From contig NC_020054.1 of NCBI RefSeq assembly GCF_000331105.1, forward strand, positions 1,601,698-1,665,697: a stretch of DNA of 64,000 bases, given 5' to 3'. A program made the translations under genes and the position numbers. This DNA comes from Fibrella aestuarina BUZ 2. Lineage in GTDB: Bacteria; Bacteroidota; Bacteroidia; Cytophagales; Spirosomataceae. Below, one piece after another: positions 8,408 through 17,230 of the stretch; within the stretch, counting starts at the first letter, position 1; each line of letters opens with the position of its first letter. Below the pieces are notes generated by a model, which had not been told where the DNA came from, searched no databases, and was given only the letters and a program-made list of their open reading frames with translations.

Positions 8408-10504
8408 CTACTGCCCGCCGGTCTTGGTCAGGCTCGGCTTGTTGCCCTGAAAGGCAATCATATCGGCCAGAATCCGGCCCGCTTCGGTTAGGAAGGCATC
8501 TTTCTTCTTGGTAGGCTTAGCTACTTCGGGGGCTTCTGCACCGGGCGTTGAGGCAGGCTTGTTCGTGCCAGCGACTTTCTTCTCGGCTTCTTCCTTTTCT
8601 TTCTTCCGCTTGCTTTCCAGCAACGACACCGTCGTGTTTTCCTTGGCCTTCTTGAACTCAAGCACGGCCTGCGCTTCACGCTTCAGATCCGAATCGGTTT
8701 TCAGGCGCTGCTCGTACTTGTCGCGCAGGCGGGTCGTCAGCCGGTCGCTGATGAAGTTGGTTGCGTCAAACCGCGTCGGGTTGATCTGATCCCACGGCAG
8801 GGCGCTGGGCTGCGAGCTTTCGCCGTAGTCTTCTGCCGAGAAACGCGACGGGAACTCGATATCAGGCGTCACGCCCTTATGCTGCGTACTGCTACCGTTA
8901 ATGCGGTAAAACTTCTGCACGGTCATTTTTACCTGCCCTACTTTATCCTGCTCTTTCGGCAGCATATTGTCGAGATCGATGAGCGTTTGCACGGTGCCTT
9001 TACCAAAGGTCTGGCCACCGACGATGATACCACGCTTGTAGTCTTGAATGGCCGCAGCAAAGATTTCCGAGGCTGATGCGCTGAACCGGTCAACCAGAAT
9101 AGCCAACGGACCATCATACGTCACGCCGGGGTCCGAGTCGGCCATCACCTCCGTGTCGCCGCCTGAATCACGTACCTGAACCACCGGCCCCTTCGGGATA
9201 AACAAACCCGTCAGGTTGATGGCTTCATAGAGCGAACCACCGCCGTTGCCGCGCAGGTCGATTACGATACCATCTACTTTCGCCAGTTTCAGCGAATCGA
9301 TGATCCGTTTGACGTCGGTCGTCGTGCTGGCCACATCGGCTTCGCGGCGGCGGGCGCCTTCAAAATCGCGGTAAAACAGCGGGATGTTCACAACCCCCAG
9401 TTTATACGGGTGACCATCTTCGGTGATGTCGAGGATCTCCTTGTGCGCACGCTGCTCTTCGAGCTTCACTTTCTCCCGCACAATCCGAATCTCTTTCGGA
9501 CCATCGGTAGCGAGTGCCGTCGCGCTTTTCACCTGAAGCCGAACCACCGTGCCTTTAGGGCCTTTGATGAGTTTAACGGCTTCGTCGACGGGAACGCCAA
9601 TGACACTGACCATCGGGCCGTTATCCCCTTGCGCTACACCCGTGATCTTATCGCCCGCTGTAAACTGCTTGCTGCGGAAGGCAGGACCACCCGGTACCAG
9701 ATCCGAAATCTTGATGTACTCACCATCTTCCTGCAACCGGGCACCAATGCCTTCCAGCGATTGGCTCATCTCTTCGTTGAAGAGCGAGGCCGCCCGTGGA
9801 GCCAGGTAGTTGGTATGTGGATCGAGCGCTTCGCCGAACGCGTTCATGTACATCTGGAACACGTCTTCGCTCTTGATGCGGCCCATGTTCTTGGTGATGT
9901 TTTTGTAACGGCTCGTCATCAGCGTCGTAATGGCGGTGTCAGCTTTGCCGGCCAGTTTCAGCTCCAGCGCCTGGTTCTTGAGCATCTTCCGCCAGATGTC
10001 GTTCACTTCCGCCGCATCTTTCGGCCAGGGTGCTTTCTCGCGGTCGACGTTGTAGCTCTCGTCTTCGGTGAAGGTAAACGGCTTCGTCAGCAATTGCTTG
10101 ACGTAATCGTTACGCTCACCCACCCGCCGACGATACACATTGAACATGTCGAAGGCCGCTGTCAGGTCGCCATTCACCAGGGCGTCGTCGATCTGGTTTT
10201 TGTATTTCTCGAACGAAGCAATATCCGATGCCAGCAGGTACACGCGGCTGGGATCCATATTCTTCAGGTAGTTGTCCCATACCACTGCCGAGAGGGAGTC
10301 GCTGAGGCGAACTTTCCGATAGTGGTGGCGAGTCAACAACTGCGTCACTACCTGTTCAACGCGTTCCTGCGTAACAGTAGGTTTAAGATCATCGGGCGCG
10401 GGTGCGTAACCCGTTTGCGACGTAACCGGCGCGGAGGCCGTTCGCGAATCCGGCTGAAAGCTCAGCATCAGCACGGGAATCAGGGTGATCAGGTATTTAC
10501 GCAT
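8408..10504 (-). CDS. prc: Tail-specific (S41) carboxy-terminal processing protease, Prc type
   Basis: This periplasmic protease trims C-termini of envelope proteins. The 698 residues show a signal sequence, the helical TSP N-terminal domain (about 45-240), a PDZ domain (about 245-335, GIGARLQEDGEYIKI onward), the S41 catalytic domain with the Ser in RFSASASEIF near 474 and the Lys in FGKGTVQ near 499, and a C-terminal DUF3340-type region beginning at HKGVTPDIEFPS. A lysine/glutamate-rich coiled segment near 615-640 closes the protein. Length and order match E. coli Prc rather than the shorter CtpA. It is followed by its own terminator and preceded by an FKBP gene in the same direction. Confidence 0.93.
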   Translation of the reverse strand: MRKYLITLIPVLMLSFQPDSRTASAPVTSQTGYAPAPDDLKPTVTQERVEQVVTQLLTRHHYRKVRLSDSLSAVVWDNYLKNMDPSRVYLLASDIASFEKYKNQIDDALVNGDLTAAFDMFNVYRRRVGERNDYVKQLLTKPFTFTEDESYNVDREKAPWPKDAAEVNDIWRKMLKNQALELKLAGKADTAITTLMTSRYKNITKNMGRIKSEDVFQMYMNAFGEALDPHTNYLAPRAASLFNEEMSQSLEGIGARLQEDGEYIKISDLVPGGPAFRSKQFTAGDKITGVAQGDNGPMVSVIGVPVDEAVKLIKGPKGTVVRLQVKSATALATDGPKEIRIVREKVKLEEQRAHKEILDITEDGHPYKLGVVNIPLFYRDFEGARRREADVASTTTDVKRIIDSLKLAKVDGIVIDLRGNGGGSLYEAINLTGLFIPKGPVVQVRDSGGDTEVMADSDPGVTYDGPLAILVDRFSASASEIFAAAIQDYKRGIIVGGQTFGKGTVQTLIDLDNMLPKEQDKVGQVKMTVQKFYRINGSSTQHKGVTPDIEFPSRFSAEDYGESSQPSALPWDQINPTRFDATNFISDRLTTRLRDKYEQRLKTDSDLKREAQAVLEFKKAKENTTVSLLESKRKKEKEEAEKKVAGTNKPASTPGAEAPEVAKPTKKKDAFLTEAGRILADMIAFQGNKPSLTKTGGQ

Positions 10505-10600
10505 GGAGAAAAGGCAGAGGGCGCGGGGTCTGAGGCAATGGGTCGGTATGCTACCAGCAAGAGTAAAAAGACACTCTGCCTGAAGCCCCGCGCTCCCTGC

Positions 10601-11416
10601 TTAATTTGTTTTTACAATGTCCAACAATTCAATGTCAAAAACGAGCGTCGAGCCCGGGCCGATATCGCTACCCGCCCCCCGATCGCCGTAGGCAATGTCA
10701 GATGGGATAAACACTTTCCACTTCGAGCCAACGGGCATCAGTTGCAGCACTTCCGTCCAGCCCTTGATCACTTCCGTTACGCCAAACTCAGCGGGTTCCC
10801 CGCGCTGTACTGAACTATCAAACACTTTGCCATCGAGCAACGTACCTGTATAATGTACTTTAACCCGATCGGTGGCGGTGGGTTTTGGCCCGGTGCCTTC
10901 TTTCTCAATTTTGTACTGCAATCCGCTGGCTGTGGTTTGCACACCCGGCTTTGATTTGTTTTCAGCTAAGAACGCCGCCCCCATCTTTTTGTTTCCTTCG
11001 GCAGCTTTCGACTGCTCGGCCATGCGGCTCATCTGCTGTTTCTGCATGTAGCCCATCATGATCTGCTGCATCTGCCCTTCATCGATGGCCAGCTTCTGGC
11101 CTTTGAGCGCGTCGTTGATCGCCTGCGCGAGTATACTGGTGTTGACGTCGTTCAGGCGCTGCTGCTTCAGGCTTTGGGCAATGCTGTAGCCGATGCTATA
11201 GCTCAAAGAGTCGTTACTGTTGGTCAGCGTTGCTTTGGGGCCAGCCGAAGTGGCGGGGCGCGTAGCGGCCGAACGGGCCGGTGTCGACGGGCGGGCGGGT
11301 ACTGCTTTCCGGGTTTGTGAAAAGGCGTGGTTGGTAATGAAAAAAGTAGACATCAGGCCGACAGCGGCCACGCGAAAAAACGTCATGAGAACGGGATAAA
11401 AGGTTGTTTTTAACAA
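10601..11416 (-). CDS. FKBP-type peptidyl-prolyl isomerase (FkpA/Mip-like)
   Basis: A secreted prolyl isomerase of 271 residues. A signal peptide is followed by a low-complexity Ala/Pro/Thr linker, the helical dimerisation domain (SLSYSIGYSIAQSLKQQ onward) and a C-terminal FKBP domain with VKVHYTGTLLDGKVFDSS, EVIKGWTEVLQLMPVG and IPSDIAYGDRG. Two starts are possible: ATG at 11416, or MTFFRVAAVG ten codons later (11386), which gives a more standard signal peptide. It is upstream of prc on the same strand with a gap of about 96 bp, so the two envelope-quality genes may share a transcript. Confidence 0.92.
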   Translation of the reverse strand: MLKTTFYPVLMTFFRVAAVGLMSTFFITNHAFSQTRKAVPARPSTPARSAATRPATSAGPKATLTNSNDSLSYSIGYSIAQSLKQQRLNDVNTSILAQAINDALKGQKLAIDEGQMQQIMMGYMQKQQMSRMAEQSKAAEGNKKMGAAFLAENKSKPGVQTTASGLQYKIEKEGTGPKPTATDRVKVHYTGTLLDGKVFDSSVQRGEPAEFGVTEVIKGWTEVLQLMPVGSKWKVFIPSDIAYGDRGAGSDIGPGSTLVFDIELLDIVKTN

Positions 11417-11555
11417 CGGTTGGCTAATTGGAAAACGTGTAGCAGCCCATAAATAGTTTGGTTTTTGCGGCCACCCGACCTATAAATTAACAACGGATCA
11501 ATAAATTGTCCAAACAGCATCTAGTTGATTTGGTGGGGGTTAGCCAAAACAAAAA

Positions 11556-11574
11556 CCCACGCTTGTGGCGTGGG
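11556..11574 (-). terminator. Terminator after DUF4834 gene
   Basis: CCCACGC and GCGTGGG arms with a 5-base loop; the A-run at 11548-11555 becomes a U-run for - strand transcripts leaving the DUF4834 gene. Confidence 0.7.
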
Positions 11575-11608
11575 CTTCGTTAAAATGTGTTAAAGTCAGT
11601 TGGTTGGG

Positions 11609-11842
11609 CTATTTCACTTCTTCGTAATCAACGTATTCACCGCCCTTCATCGACGAACCATCCCGGCGGCCGGGCTTCGGCGTGACGCGGGTTTCGCCTT
11701 CCCGAATGGGGGCGTTGCGTTCATACTGCCGGCGCTGTTCTTTCACTAACTGCCTACCTACCAGCAGATAGAATAAGAAACGGCGTACTGGCGGTACAAA
11801 AACGATGAGCAGGGTGAGAATAAAGAGGGCCTTTAGCAGCAT
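11609..11842 (-). CDS. DUF4834 family small membrane protein
   Basis: A 77-residue protein with one N-terminal hydrophobic helix (about 2-26, LLKALFILTLLIVFVPPVR), then a basic/polar tail with the motif RREGETRV-like segment IREGETRVTPKPG and a C-terminal YVDYEEVK. This matches the Bacteroidota-specific DUF4834 family, whose role is not known. It is followed by a terminator and lies between the FKBP and M28 genes. Confidence 0.8.
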   Translation of the reverse strand: MLLKALFILTLLIVFVPPVRRFLFYLLVGRQLVKEQRRQYERNAPIREGETRVTPKPGRRDGSSMKGGEYVDYEEVK

Positions 11843-11919
11843 GGGAAAAAGGTGTTTAGAGTCATAACGTAGGGTCGCCGCATTTGGTTTATACCACTAC
11901 GCCGTAACCAACTGAGTGT

Positions 11920-13494
11920 CTACTTGTATAACGCTTTACCGGCCGCTTCATACTTATCGCCCGCGACCCAGAACGGCCGCGTGGGCCGGTCGGCGATGAG
12001 GCGGGCGGCCCGGGCGTAGGCCTGGCAAAAGCGCAGTAGGTAGTCGTAGTCGATCGTATCCGGGTTGTCAGATACCTGATGGTAATTCTTCATCAGCTCT
12101 TCGTCGAAGGCTTTGAACCCCTCCGACAGCGTAGGAGCGGGAATCCCCTTGGCTGCAAAGCTGACGTTGTCTGACCGATCGAACAGCCCCTGTTCGGGCG
12201 CCGGATCGCCAAAAACTGACAATCCGAACGTACCGGCAGCCTGCTCGATTTCGGCCCGTGCACCGGTGCGGTCGAGGCCAATAACTGATATCAACTTAGT
12301 GTCGTTATAGCCCGCCCCGTCGATGTTGAAGTTGAAGATGGTTTGCTTCAGAGGGACCAACGGGTGTTCGGCGTAATACCGGCTACCCAATAGGCCCACT
12401 TCCTCGCCCGTGAGCGCCACGATGATCACCGACCGTTTGGGTTTTTGCTGCATTAACGTTTTGGCAGCGGCCAATAAGCCTACCGTACCCATGCCGTTGT
12501 CGCGGGCTCCGTTAAAAATAGTGTCGGTGGGCGTGGTGGGGCTACCGCCCTGTTTGCCAACACCGATATGGTCGAAGTGGGCCGTGAGCAGCACGTATTC
12601 GGCTTTCAAGGTCGGGTCGGTGCCTTCGATGATCCCCGCCACATTGACGGCCTGTACGGGTTTGGCCACCCGTCCCGACGATTGCACCGTTACGGCCGCG
12701 TTGTCTTTTAAGGCACTCAACTGCCCTTTGCCGTTATCGGCCCAGATGTGTAGCAACTGCGGCTGATCGGCCGATTCGCCAGCAGGCGCCAGCGCCAGTT
12801 GTTCGCTGTTGAAATAGCGATTGACAAACGCCCAGGGTGCGGTTGGTGAGGCAAATAGCTCGATTACGCCCAGTGCGCCCCGCTCGGCAGCGAGTTTACG
12901 TTTGGTCGTCATGGCCCCCATTAGCTCGCGGGGCGTCTTGGCTTCAGCCGAACCGACCTGCGTGATCACAAACTTGCCTTTTACGTCTTTGCTGGCGTAG
13001 TCGTCGGGGGTCAGGCCGTAGCCGACGTAAACGCTGGGGGCTGTCTGGTTGATTGCCCCGCCACTCATGATGACAAATTGGTTGCCTAACTGAAGCGAAT
13101 CGCTGCCAAAGCGAATCCGGCCCGACGCCGTGGGCTGGGTACGTTGCAAGGCCACCGGCTGGAAAAAGCTGTTGTTTTCGGCGGCTGGCTTCAGGCCCAG
13201 CAGGCGAAACTGCTCGGCAATGTAGCGGGCAGCGGCCATATTGCCCGGTGAACCCGTCCGGCGTCCCTGCAACTCATCCGACGCGATAAAGCGCAGATGG
13301 GCTTCCAGTTCGGCTTTGGTGAGTTGCTGCTCGGGCATGGCCGGCGTTGTGGCTGTAACCGTCGCGGTAGCCCGCCTGCCCGGTTTGGGTTGGGCGAGCG
13401 CTGGGGTAGTTTGATACGATACGGCAAAGGCGCTAAGCAAGGCGCAGGCCCGGAGGCTAGTTCGAAGACTGACTCGAAGAGGAAGTTGATTCAT
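11920..13494 (-). CDS. Secreted M28-family zinc aminopeptidase
   Basis: A periplasmic or secreted metallopeptidase of about 524 residues. I chose the ATG at 13494 (MNQLPLRVSL), which gives a signal peptide ending near ALAQ; the eight codons upstream add nothing. A PA-like insert (about 130-215) precedes and interrupts the catalytic part. Metal ligands can be followed in order: H and D in LTAHFDHIGVG, D in GARDNGMGTV, EE in ALTGEEVGLLG, D in FNIDGAGYND, and H in NYHQVSDNPDT. It probably releases N-terminal amino acids from extracellular peptides. It is the only gene of its transcript that can be seen. Confidence 0.9.
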   Translation of the reverse strand: MNQLPLRVSLRTSLRACALLSAFAVSYQTTPALAQPKPGRRATATVTATTPAMPEQQLTKAELEAHLRFIASDELQGRRTGSPGNMAAARYIAEQFRLLGLKPAAENNSFFQPVALQRTQPTASGRIRFGSDSLQLGNQFVIMSGGAINQTAPSVYVGYGLTPDDYASKDVKGKFVITQVGSAEAKTPRELMGAMTTKRKLAAERGALGVIELFASPTAPWAFVNRYFNSEQLALAPAGESADQPQLLHIWADNGKGQLSALKDNAAVTVQSSGRVAKPVQAVNVAGIIEGTDPTLKAEYVLLTAHFDHIGVGKQGGSPTTPTDTIFNGARDNGMGTVGLLAAAKTLMQQKPKRSVIIVALTGEEVGLLGSRYYAEHPLVPLKQTIFNFNIDGAGYNDTKLISVIGLDRTGARAEIEQAAGTFGLSVFGDPAPEQGLFDRSDNVSFAAKGIPAPTLSEGFKAFDEELMKNYHQVSDNPDTIDYDYLLRFCQAYARAARLIADRPTRPFWVAGDKYEAAGKALYK

Positions 13495-13525
13495 GGATGC
13501 AGGAAAACAGGAAAGCAACTTACAA

Positions 13526-13573
13526 AAAATGCTGACGCATAGCCGGGGATGCCCAGCCAGACGTCAGCATTTT
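13526..13573 (-). terminator. Terminator after the sigma/partner operon
   Basis: The 12-bp arms AAAATGCTGACG (13526-13537) and CGTCAGCATTTT (13562-13573) lie downstream of the 84-residue gene on the - strand, with an A-run that gives a U-run in its transcript. Confidence 0.7.
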
Positions 13574-13603
13574 CAATGGTAGCTGCAAAACAAAAAAGCC
13601 CAG

Positions 13604-13858
13604 TTACGCAACGCCGGTCGGGTTTCGCAACTGGGATAAAGGATGGTTGGTAGAGTAAGAAAGGATCGTCTCGACGGTCGAGGGGCGGGGTGTCCGGCTG
13701 ATCTTGTCCATGAGCGAACGTAGCTCAAGGGCGTCCATGAAGAATCCCATCAAGGTGGGTTCAGCCATCAGGGCTTCTTCGATCAGTACATTTTCCTCTT
13801 CGGAAGTCTCTTCGTAGACATACCGGATTACATCATCTTGGGTAAACGTTTTTGTCAT
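13604..13858 (-). CDS. Small acidic partner protein of ECF sigma
   Basis: An 84-residue, acidic, helical protein (FTQDDVIRYVYEETSEEEN, then MGFFMDALELRSLMDKI) with no membrane helix and no Cys-His zinc motif. Its first codons overlap the end of the ECF sigma gene by 26 bp, so the two are translationally coupled. Position and size suggest a soluble anti-sigma or accessory factor; the N-terminal helices resemble the start of ASD-type anti-sigma domains, but this is inference. No family recognised with confidence. Confidence 0.65.
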   Translation of the reverse strand: MTKTFTQDDVIRYVYEETSEEENVLIEEALMAEPTLMGFFMDALELRSLMDKISRTPRPSTVETILSYSTNHPLSQLRNPTGVA

Positions 13859-14432
13859 AGCTTGTAGGACGTTTGCTTAATTGCTTACGCAGGTTAATTA
13901 AAGCATAACGCATACGTCCCAAAGCGGTGTTGATGCTGACTCCGGTCGCATCGGCGATCTCCTGGAAACTCATTTCCTCGTAGTGCCGCATAATTAGCAC
14001 CTGCCGTTGCTGTTCGGGCAATCGCTGAATCAGCTCGCGCAGATGCTCGTGTGTCTCGCGCCGAATCTGCACCGCCTCTACTGAGTCTTCGGCAAATTCG
14101 AGCGTGTTAAACACGTTGCTTCCGTCTTCAAACACTACGTTGGGGTAGCGTTTATCTCGCCGGAAATAGTCGATCGCCAGATTGTGAGCAATACGGATAA
14201 TCCAGGGCAGAAACTTGCCTTCTTCGTTATAACGACCTGATTTGATGGTATCGACGGCTTTGATAAAGGCGTCCTGCATCAGGTCTTCGGCTATGTATTG
14301 GTCTTTTACAATCAGGTAAATGGTTGTATAGACCTTACTCTTATGCCGATGAACGAGTTTTTCAAAGGCTTTCTCACTACCACGGATGTACGACGAAATC
14401 AGCTCACTGTCGTTAACCTGGGCTTTTTCCAT
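13833..14432 (-). CDS. ECF sigma-70 factor, RpoE-like
   Basis: A 199-residue sigma factor: region 2 with AEDLMQDAFIKAVDTI and GKFLPWIIRIAHNLAIDYFRR, and region 4 with LPEQQRQVLIMRHYEEMSFQEIADATGVSINTALGRMRYAL, here cited only as its separate parts (RQVLIMRHYEEMSF and SINTALGRMRYAL). It ends in a basic tail. It is the conserved, non-FecI type of ECF factor usual in Cytophagales, as there is no FecR gene beside it. It overlaps the small acidic partner gene downstream. Confidence 0.92.
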   Translation of the reverse strand: MEKAQVNDSELISSYIRGSEKAFEKLVHRHKSKVYTTIYLIVKDQYIAEDLMQDAFIKAVDTIKSGRYNEEGKFLPWIIRIAHNLAIDYFRRDKRYPNVVFEDGSNVFNTLEFAEDSVEAVQIRRETHEHLRELIQRLPEQQRQVLIMRHYEEMSFQEIADATGVSINTALGRMRYALINLRKQLSKRPTSYDKNVYPR

Positions 14433-14744
14433 TTCAGAAAGACAATTAGGTAACGTAGAGGATTTTGTCGATAGTGTGTTCCGGATTAAGTTTTAATGTG
14501 ATCGGCCTGACTTCTTATCAAAGTAACAAAACCTATCCAAATTTTACAAGAGTCGCTGACGGTATTTTTGCGGATTGGCGACCCTAACGCCAATTGTAGA
14601 GCGAATAACGTACCAATATACGAGAAATCCGATTCTACGGTTGCGTGGCGCCAACTAATAATTGGATAAATAATGGCCTCTAGGGTTTAATCGCCCCCTG
14701 TGGGCTACCTTCGCCACAGAAAATATTGACATACTGCCAAACGT
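14433..14744. other. 312-bp divergent intergenic region
   Basis: Holds promoters for the - strand sigma operon and the + strand ferredoxin. TACCTTCG at 14706-14713 is one mismatch from the Bacteroidota -7 element TAnnTTTG and sits 32 bases before the ferredoxin ATG. Nothing else is evident. Confidence 0.45.
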
Positions 14745-15050
14745 ATGAAATTTCAGAAGCACGTTTTCATTTGTACCAATCAGAAAGAAGCGCCTAAAAA
14801 ATGCTGTGGCGCTGAGCATGGGGCCGCTTTGGTGGCTGCTTTCCGGCAGGAACTGACGCAGCGCGGCCTGCAAAAAAGTATTCGGGCGCAACCCTCGGGT
14901 TGTCTGGATGCCTGCGCCTTCGGGCCGGCGGTGGTGGTGTATCCAGAAGGCACCTACTACGGAAATGTCCAATTGGCCGACGTACCTGAGTTGGTTGAAA
15001 AGCATCTGGTCGGCAACGAGGTTGTCGAGCGGCTGGCCCTCGACGTTTAA
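14745..15050 (+). CDS. Thioredoxin-like 2Fe-2S ferredoxin
   Basis: A 101-residue small electron carrier. Cys10 (HVFICTNQ), Cys20/21 (KKCCGAEHG), and the pair in SGCLDACAFGP (near 52 and 56) form the C-x10-C...C-x3-C pattern of thioredoxin-fold 2Fe-2S ferredoxins. The strand VVVYPEGTYYGNV and the end helix VPELVEKHLV complete the fold. Its partner is unknown; a HAD phosphatase gene follows after 96 bp. Confidence 0.9.
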   Translation: MKFQKHVFICTNQKEAPKKCCGAEHGAALVAAFRQELTQRGLQKSIRAQPSGCLDACAFGPAVVVYPEGTYYGNVQLADVPELVEKHLVGNEVVERLALDV

Positions 15051-15146
15051 GTGAGTAGTTGGTCATTGGTCACCGGGCGGTGACCGATCCCGACGAGGGG
15101 TTGCCCGGCATTGGCTGGTGATTAATGACCAACGGCTTGTTGCTGT

Positions 15147-15836
15147 ATGTATACACATCTTTTTTTTGACCTCGATCATACACTCTGGGATTTCGATCGG
15201 AATTCGGCGGAATCCATCGCTGAACTGTACGAAACGCATCGCCTCCACGAACGGGGCATTGCATCGGCCGATCAGTTCGCTGAGCAGTTCATTGTCATCA
15301 ATAAAAAACTCTGGTACGACTACGACCGCGACCTGATTACGCACGACTACATCCGGCAGAATCGGTTTCCGCTGGTGCTTCAGTCGCTGGGCGTTGATGA
15401 CGTGAGTGGCTGCGCCGATTTGAATACCGACTACCTGCGGCTACTGCCCCAGAAAGCCCACCTGACCGACGCCGCCCGCGAGTTGCTAGAGTACCTGCAT
15501 GGCCGTTACCGAATGCACATCATCACCAACGGATTTGCTGAAATTCAGGCGGTAAAGATGGCCTCGGCCGACATTGCTCATTTTTTCGAGCATGTGGTCA
15601 CCACGGCCGAGGCCAACGCCAAAAAGCCGAACCCACTCATTTTCGACTACGCGCTGAACGTAAGCGGTGCCACCGTTGCCGAGAGCCTGATGCTGGGCGA
15701 TAATTACGAGGCCGACGTGCTCGGCGCGAAGGCGGTTGGACTTGACACTGTGTTCTACAATCCGAAGGGGGAGGTCGTTGAGGAGCCTGCCACCTATACC
15801 ATTCGTCACTGGGATGAGTTGAGGGCCATTCTGTAA
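15147..15836 (+). CDS. yjjG: YjjG-type HAD pyrimidine 5'-nucleotidase
   Basis: A 229-residue HAD phosphatase. The nucleophile motif is LFFDLDHTLWDFDRN at the N-terminus; motif II is HIITNGFAEIQ; motif III/IV are KKPNPLIFDYAL and ESLMLGDNYEADVLGAK. The W-D-F after DHT and the length are typical of YjjG, which removes phosphate from non-canonical dUMP/dTMP analogues (house-cleaning). The alpha-helical cap spans about 17-85. Confidence 0.88.
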   Translation: MYTHLFFDLDHTLWDFDRNSAESIAELYETHRLHERGIASADQFAEQFIVINKKLWYDYDRDLITHDYIRQNRFPLVLQSLGVDDVSGCADLNTDYLRLLPQKAHLTDAARELLEYLHGRYRMHIITNGFAEIQAVKMASADIAHFFEHVVTTAEANAKKPNPLIFDYALNVSGATVAESLMLGDNYEADVLGAKAVGLDTVFYNPKGEVVEEPATYTIRHWDELRAIL

Positions 15837-16445
15837 AACCAGGAGCTCAACTCGTCGCTGATTCCCTCGCCAACAGGCAGAAGCGGGCTGGCCTTTATGA
15901 CAGAGTGCAGCCATTGCCTGCCGTTGGCAAAACAGTTAAGTGTAGTTAGGTATAGTGCCTTACAGATGATCAACTGAGTCGAGGTACTAACTAGTATAAT
16001 TAGCTATTCTATACATCCTATAAAATACGTAGACTGTTTCTTGGTGTGCAACGTATATGCGTACAAACAGCTATTCTTCTGGTGTCAGTGCGAGACAGAA
16101 TCAGGAGTAAAGCTGTATGTATACGGGTTTATAGCCTTATTGGAGTGATAAAAAAAGTAGTAATTATCTTATTTGCTTTGGGCTTGTGCTGTTTATGGTT
16201 AGCATTCTCGATGAAAAAGAGGTCTACAGCATTAATAAGAACACTTGAATTGGCGCGGTAAGCTCGGCAATAGTAGGCCGATTAACCATTCAGGTACGTT
16301 GTTAGTCGTCTGCTGGTAGTTGCGAGCCAGCTAGTAGCCACCGCCTTACTATTTTTGCTCACAAACAATTCACTGTTCACGGTGTACTGCCAGCTCTCCT
16401 TGGGCACGGTAGCCAACGGCGGACAGGAAACCAAAACACTTCTTC
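15837..16445. other. 609-bp intergenic region, AT-rich
   Basis: No convincing gene. A 71-codon frame from a GTG at 16046 could encode one hydrophobic helix (IKKVVIILFALGLCCLWLAF), but its start is weak and composition unlike its neighbours. A CAGGTACGT motif lies at 16291-16299, and TATTTTTG at 16350-16357 matches the Bacteroidota -7 consensus upstream of the SDR gene. It may be a decayed gene remnant. Confidence 0.45.
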
Positions 16446-17225
16446 ATGAACTTACAACAAGCTACGGCCCTCGTGTCGGGGGGCGCTTCGGGTTTGGGCG
16501 AAGCCACCGTACGGGCCTTTCACGCGGCTGGTGCCAACGTCATCATCGCCGATCTGAATCAGGATCGGGGCAACGCGCTGGTAGCCGAATTGGGCGACCG
16601 GGTTCGGTTCGCCCTGACCAACGTTGTCAGCGAAGCCGATGTGCAGCAGGCGGTCGATCTGGCGGTCGGGACCTTCGGTGCGCTGCATATTGCCGTCAGT
16701 TGCGCGGGCATTGCCGAGGCCCGGAAAACGTTGGGTAAAGTGAATGGCGAGTACGGCCCGCATGCGCTCGACGCGTTCCGCCGTACGATTGAAATCAACC
16801 TGATCGGGACATTCAACGTGATCCGGCTGGCGGCATTTGCGATGGAAAAGAACGTACCCAACGAGGAAGGTGAACGCGGGGTGCTGATCAACACGGCTTC
16901 GGTTGCCGCCTACGATGGACAGATTGGACAGGCCGCGTATTCGGCTTCGAAAGGCGGCATCGTGGGCATGACGCTCCCCATTGCCCGCGATCTGGCCAAG
17001 TCAGGGATTCGGGTGATGACGATCGCGCCGGGCCTGTTTGAGACGCCGCTGCTGGCGGGCCTGCCCGAAGAAGCCCGGCTGTCGCTGGGGCAGCAGGTGC
17101 CGTTTCCGTCGCGGTTGGGCCGCCCGACCGAATATGGGTTGCTGGCCAAAAGCATCGTGGAGAACCCCATGCTCAACGGCGAGGTAATCCGGCTGGATGG
17201 CGCTATCCGTATGGCTCCGAAATAG
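16446..17225 (+). CDS. SDR dehydrogenase, 3-hydroxyacyl-CoA dehydrogenase type II-like
   Basis: A 259-residue classical short-chain dehydrogenase. NAD-binding [16 protein letters not shown] at 10-25, the D in IIADLNQDR that selects NAD(H), [10 protein letters not shown], the catalytic Ser region [12 protein letters not shown] and YSASKGG. The insert [20 protein letters not shown] and the closing [19 protein letters not shown] closely resemble HSD17B10-type enzymes acting on 2-methyl-3-hydroxybutyryl-CoA in isoleucine/fatty-acid breakdown. The assignment to that substrate is by resemblance only. Confidence 0.88.
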   Translation: MNLQQATALVSGGASGLGEATVRAFHAAGANVIIADLNQDRGNALVAELGDRVRFALTNVVSEADVQQAVDLAVGTFGALHIAVSCAGIAEARKTLGKVNGEYGPHALDAFRRTIEINLIGTFNVIRLAAFAMEKNVPNEEGERGVLINTASVAAYDGQIGQAAYSASKGGIVGMTLPIARDLAKSGIRVMTIAPGLFETPLLAGLPEEARLSLGQQVPFPSRLGRPTEYGLLAKSIVENPMLNGEVIRLDGAIRMAPK

Positions 17226-17230
17226 GCGCG

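Noticed and set aside
9410..10813. 467-codon open frame antisense to prc and the FKBP gene
   Set aside because: It mirrors the codons of two well-recognised genes and shows no family motif; long shadows are expected in GC-rich DNA.
16046..16261. 71-codon frame with a hydrophobic helix in the 609-bp gap
   Set aside because: GTG start in poor context, odd composition, no family; recorded only as a possible remnant.
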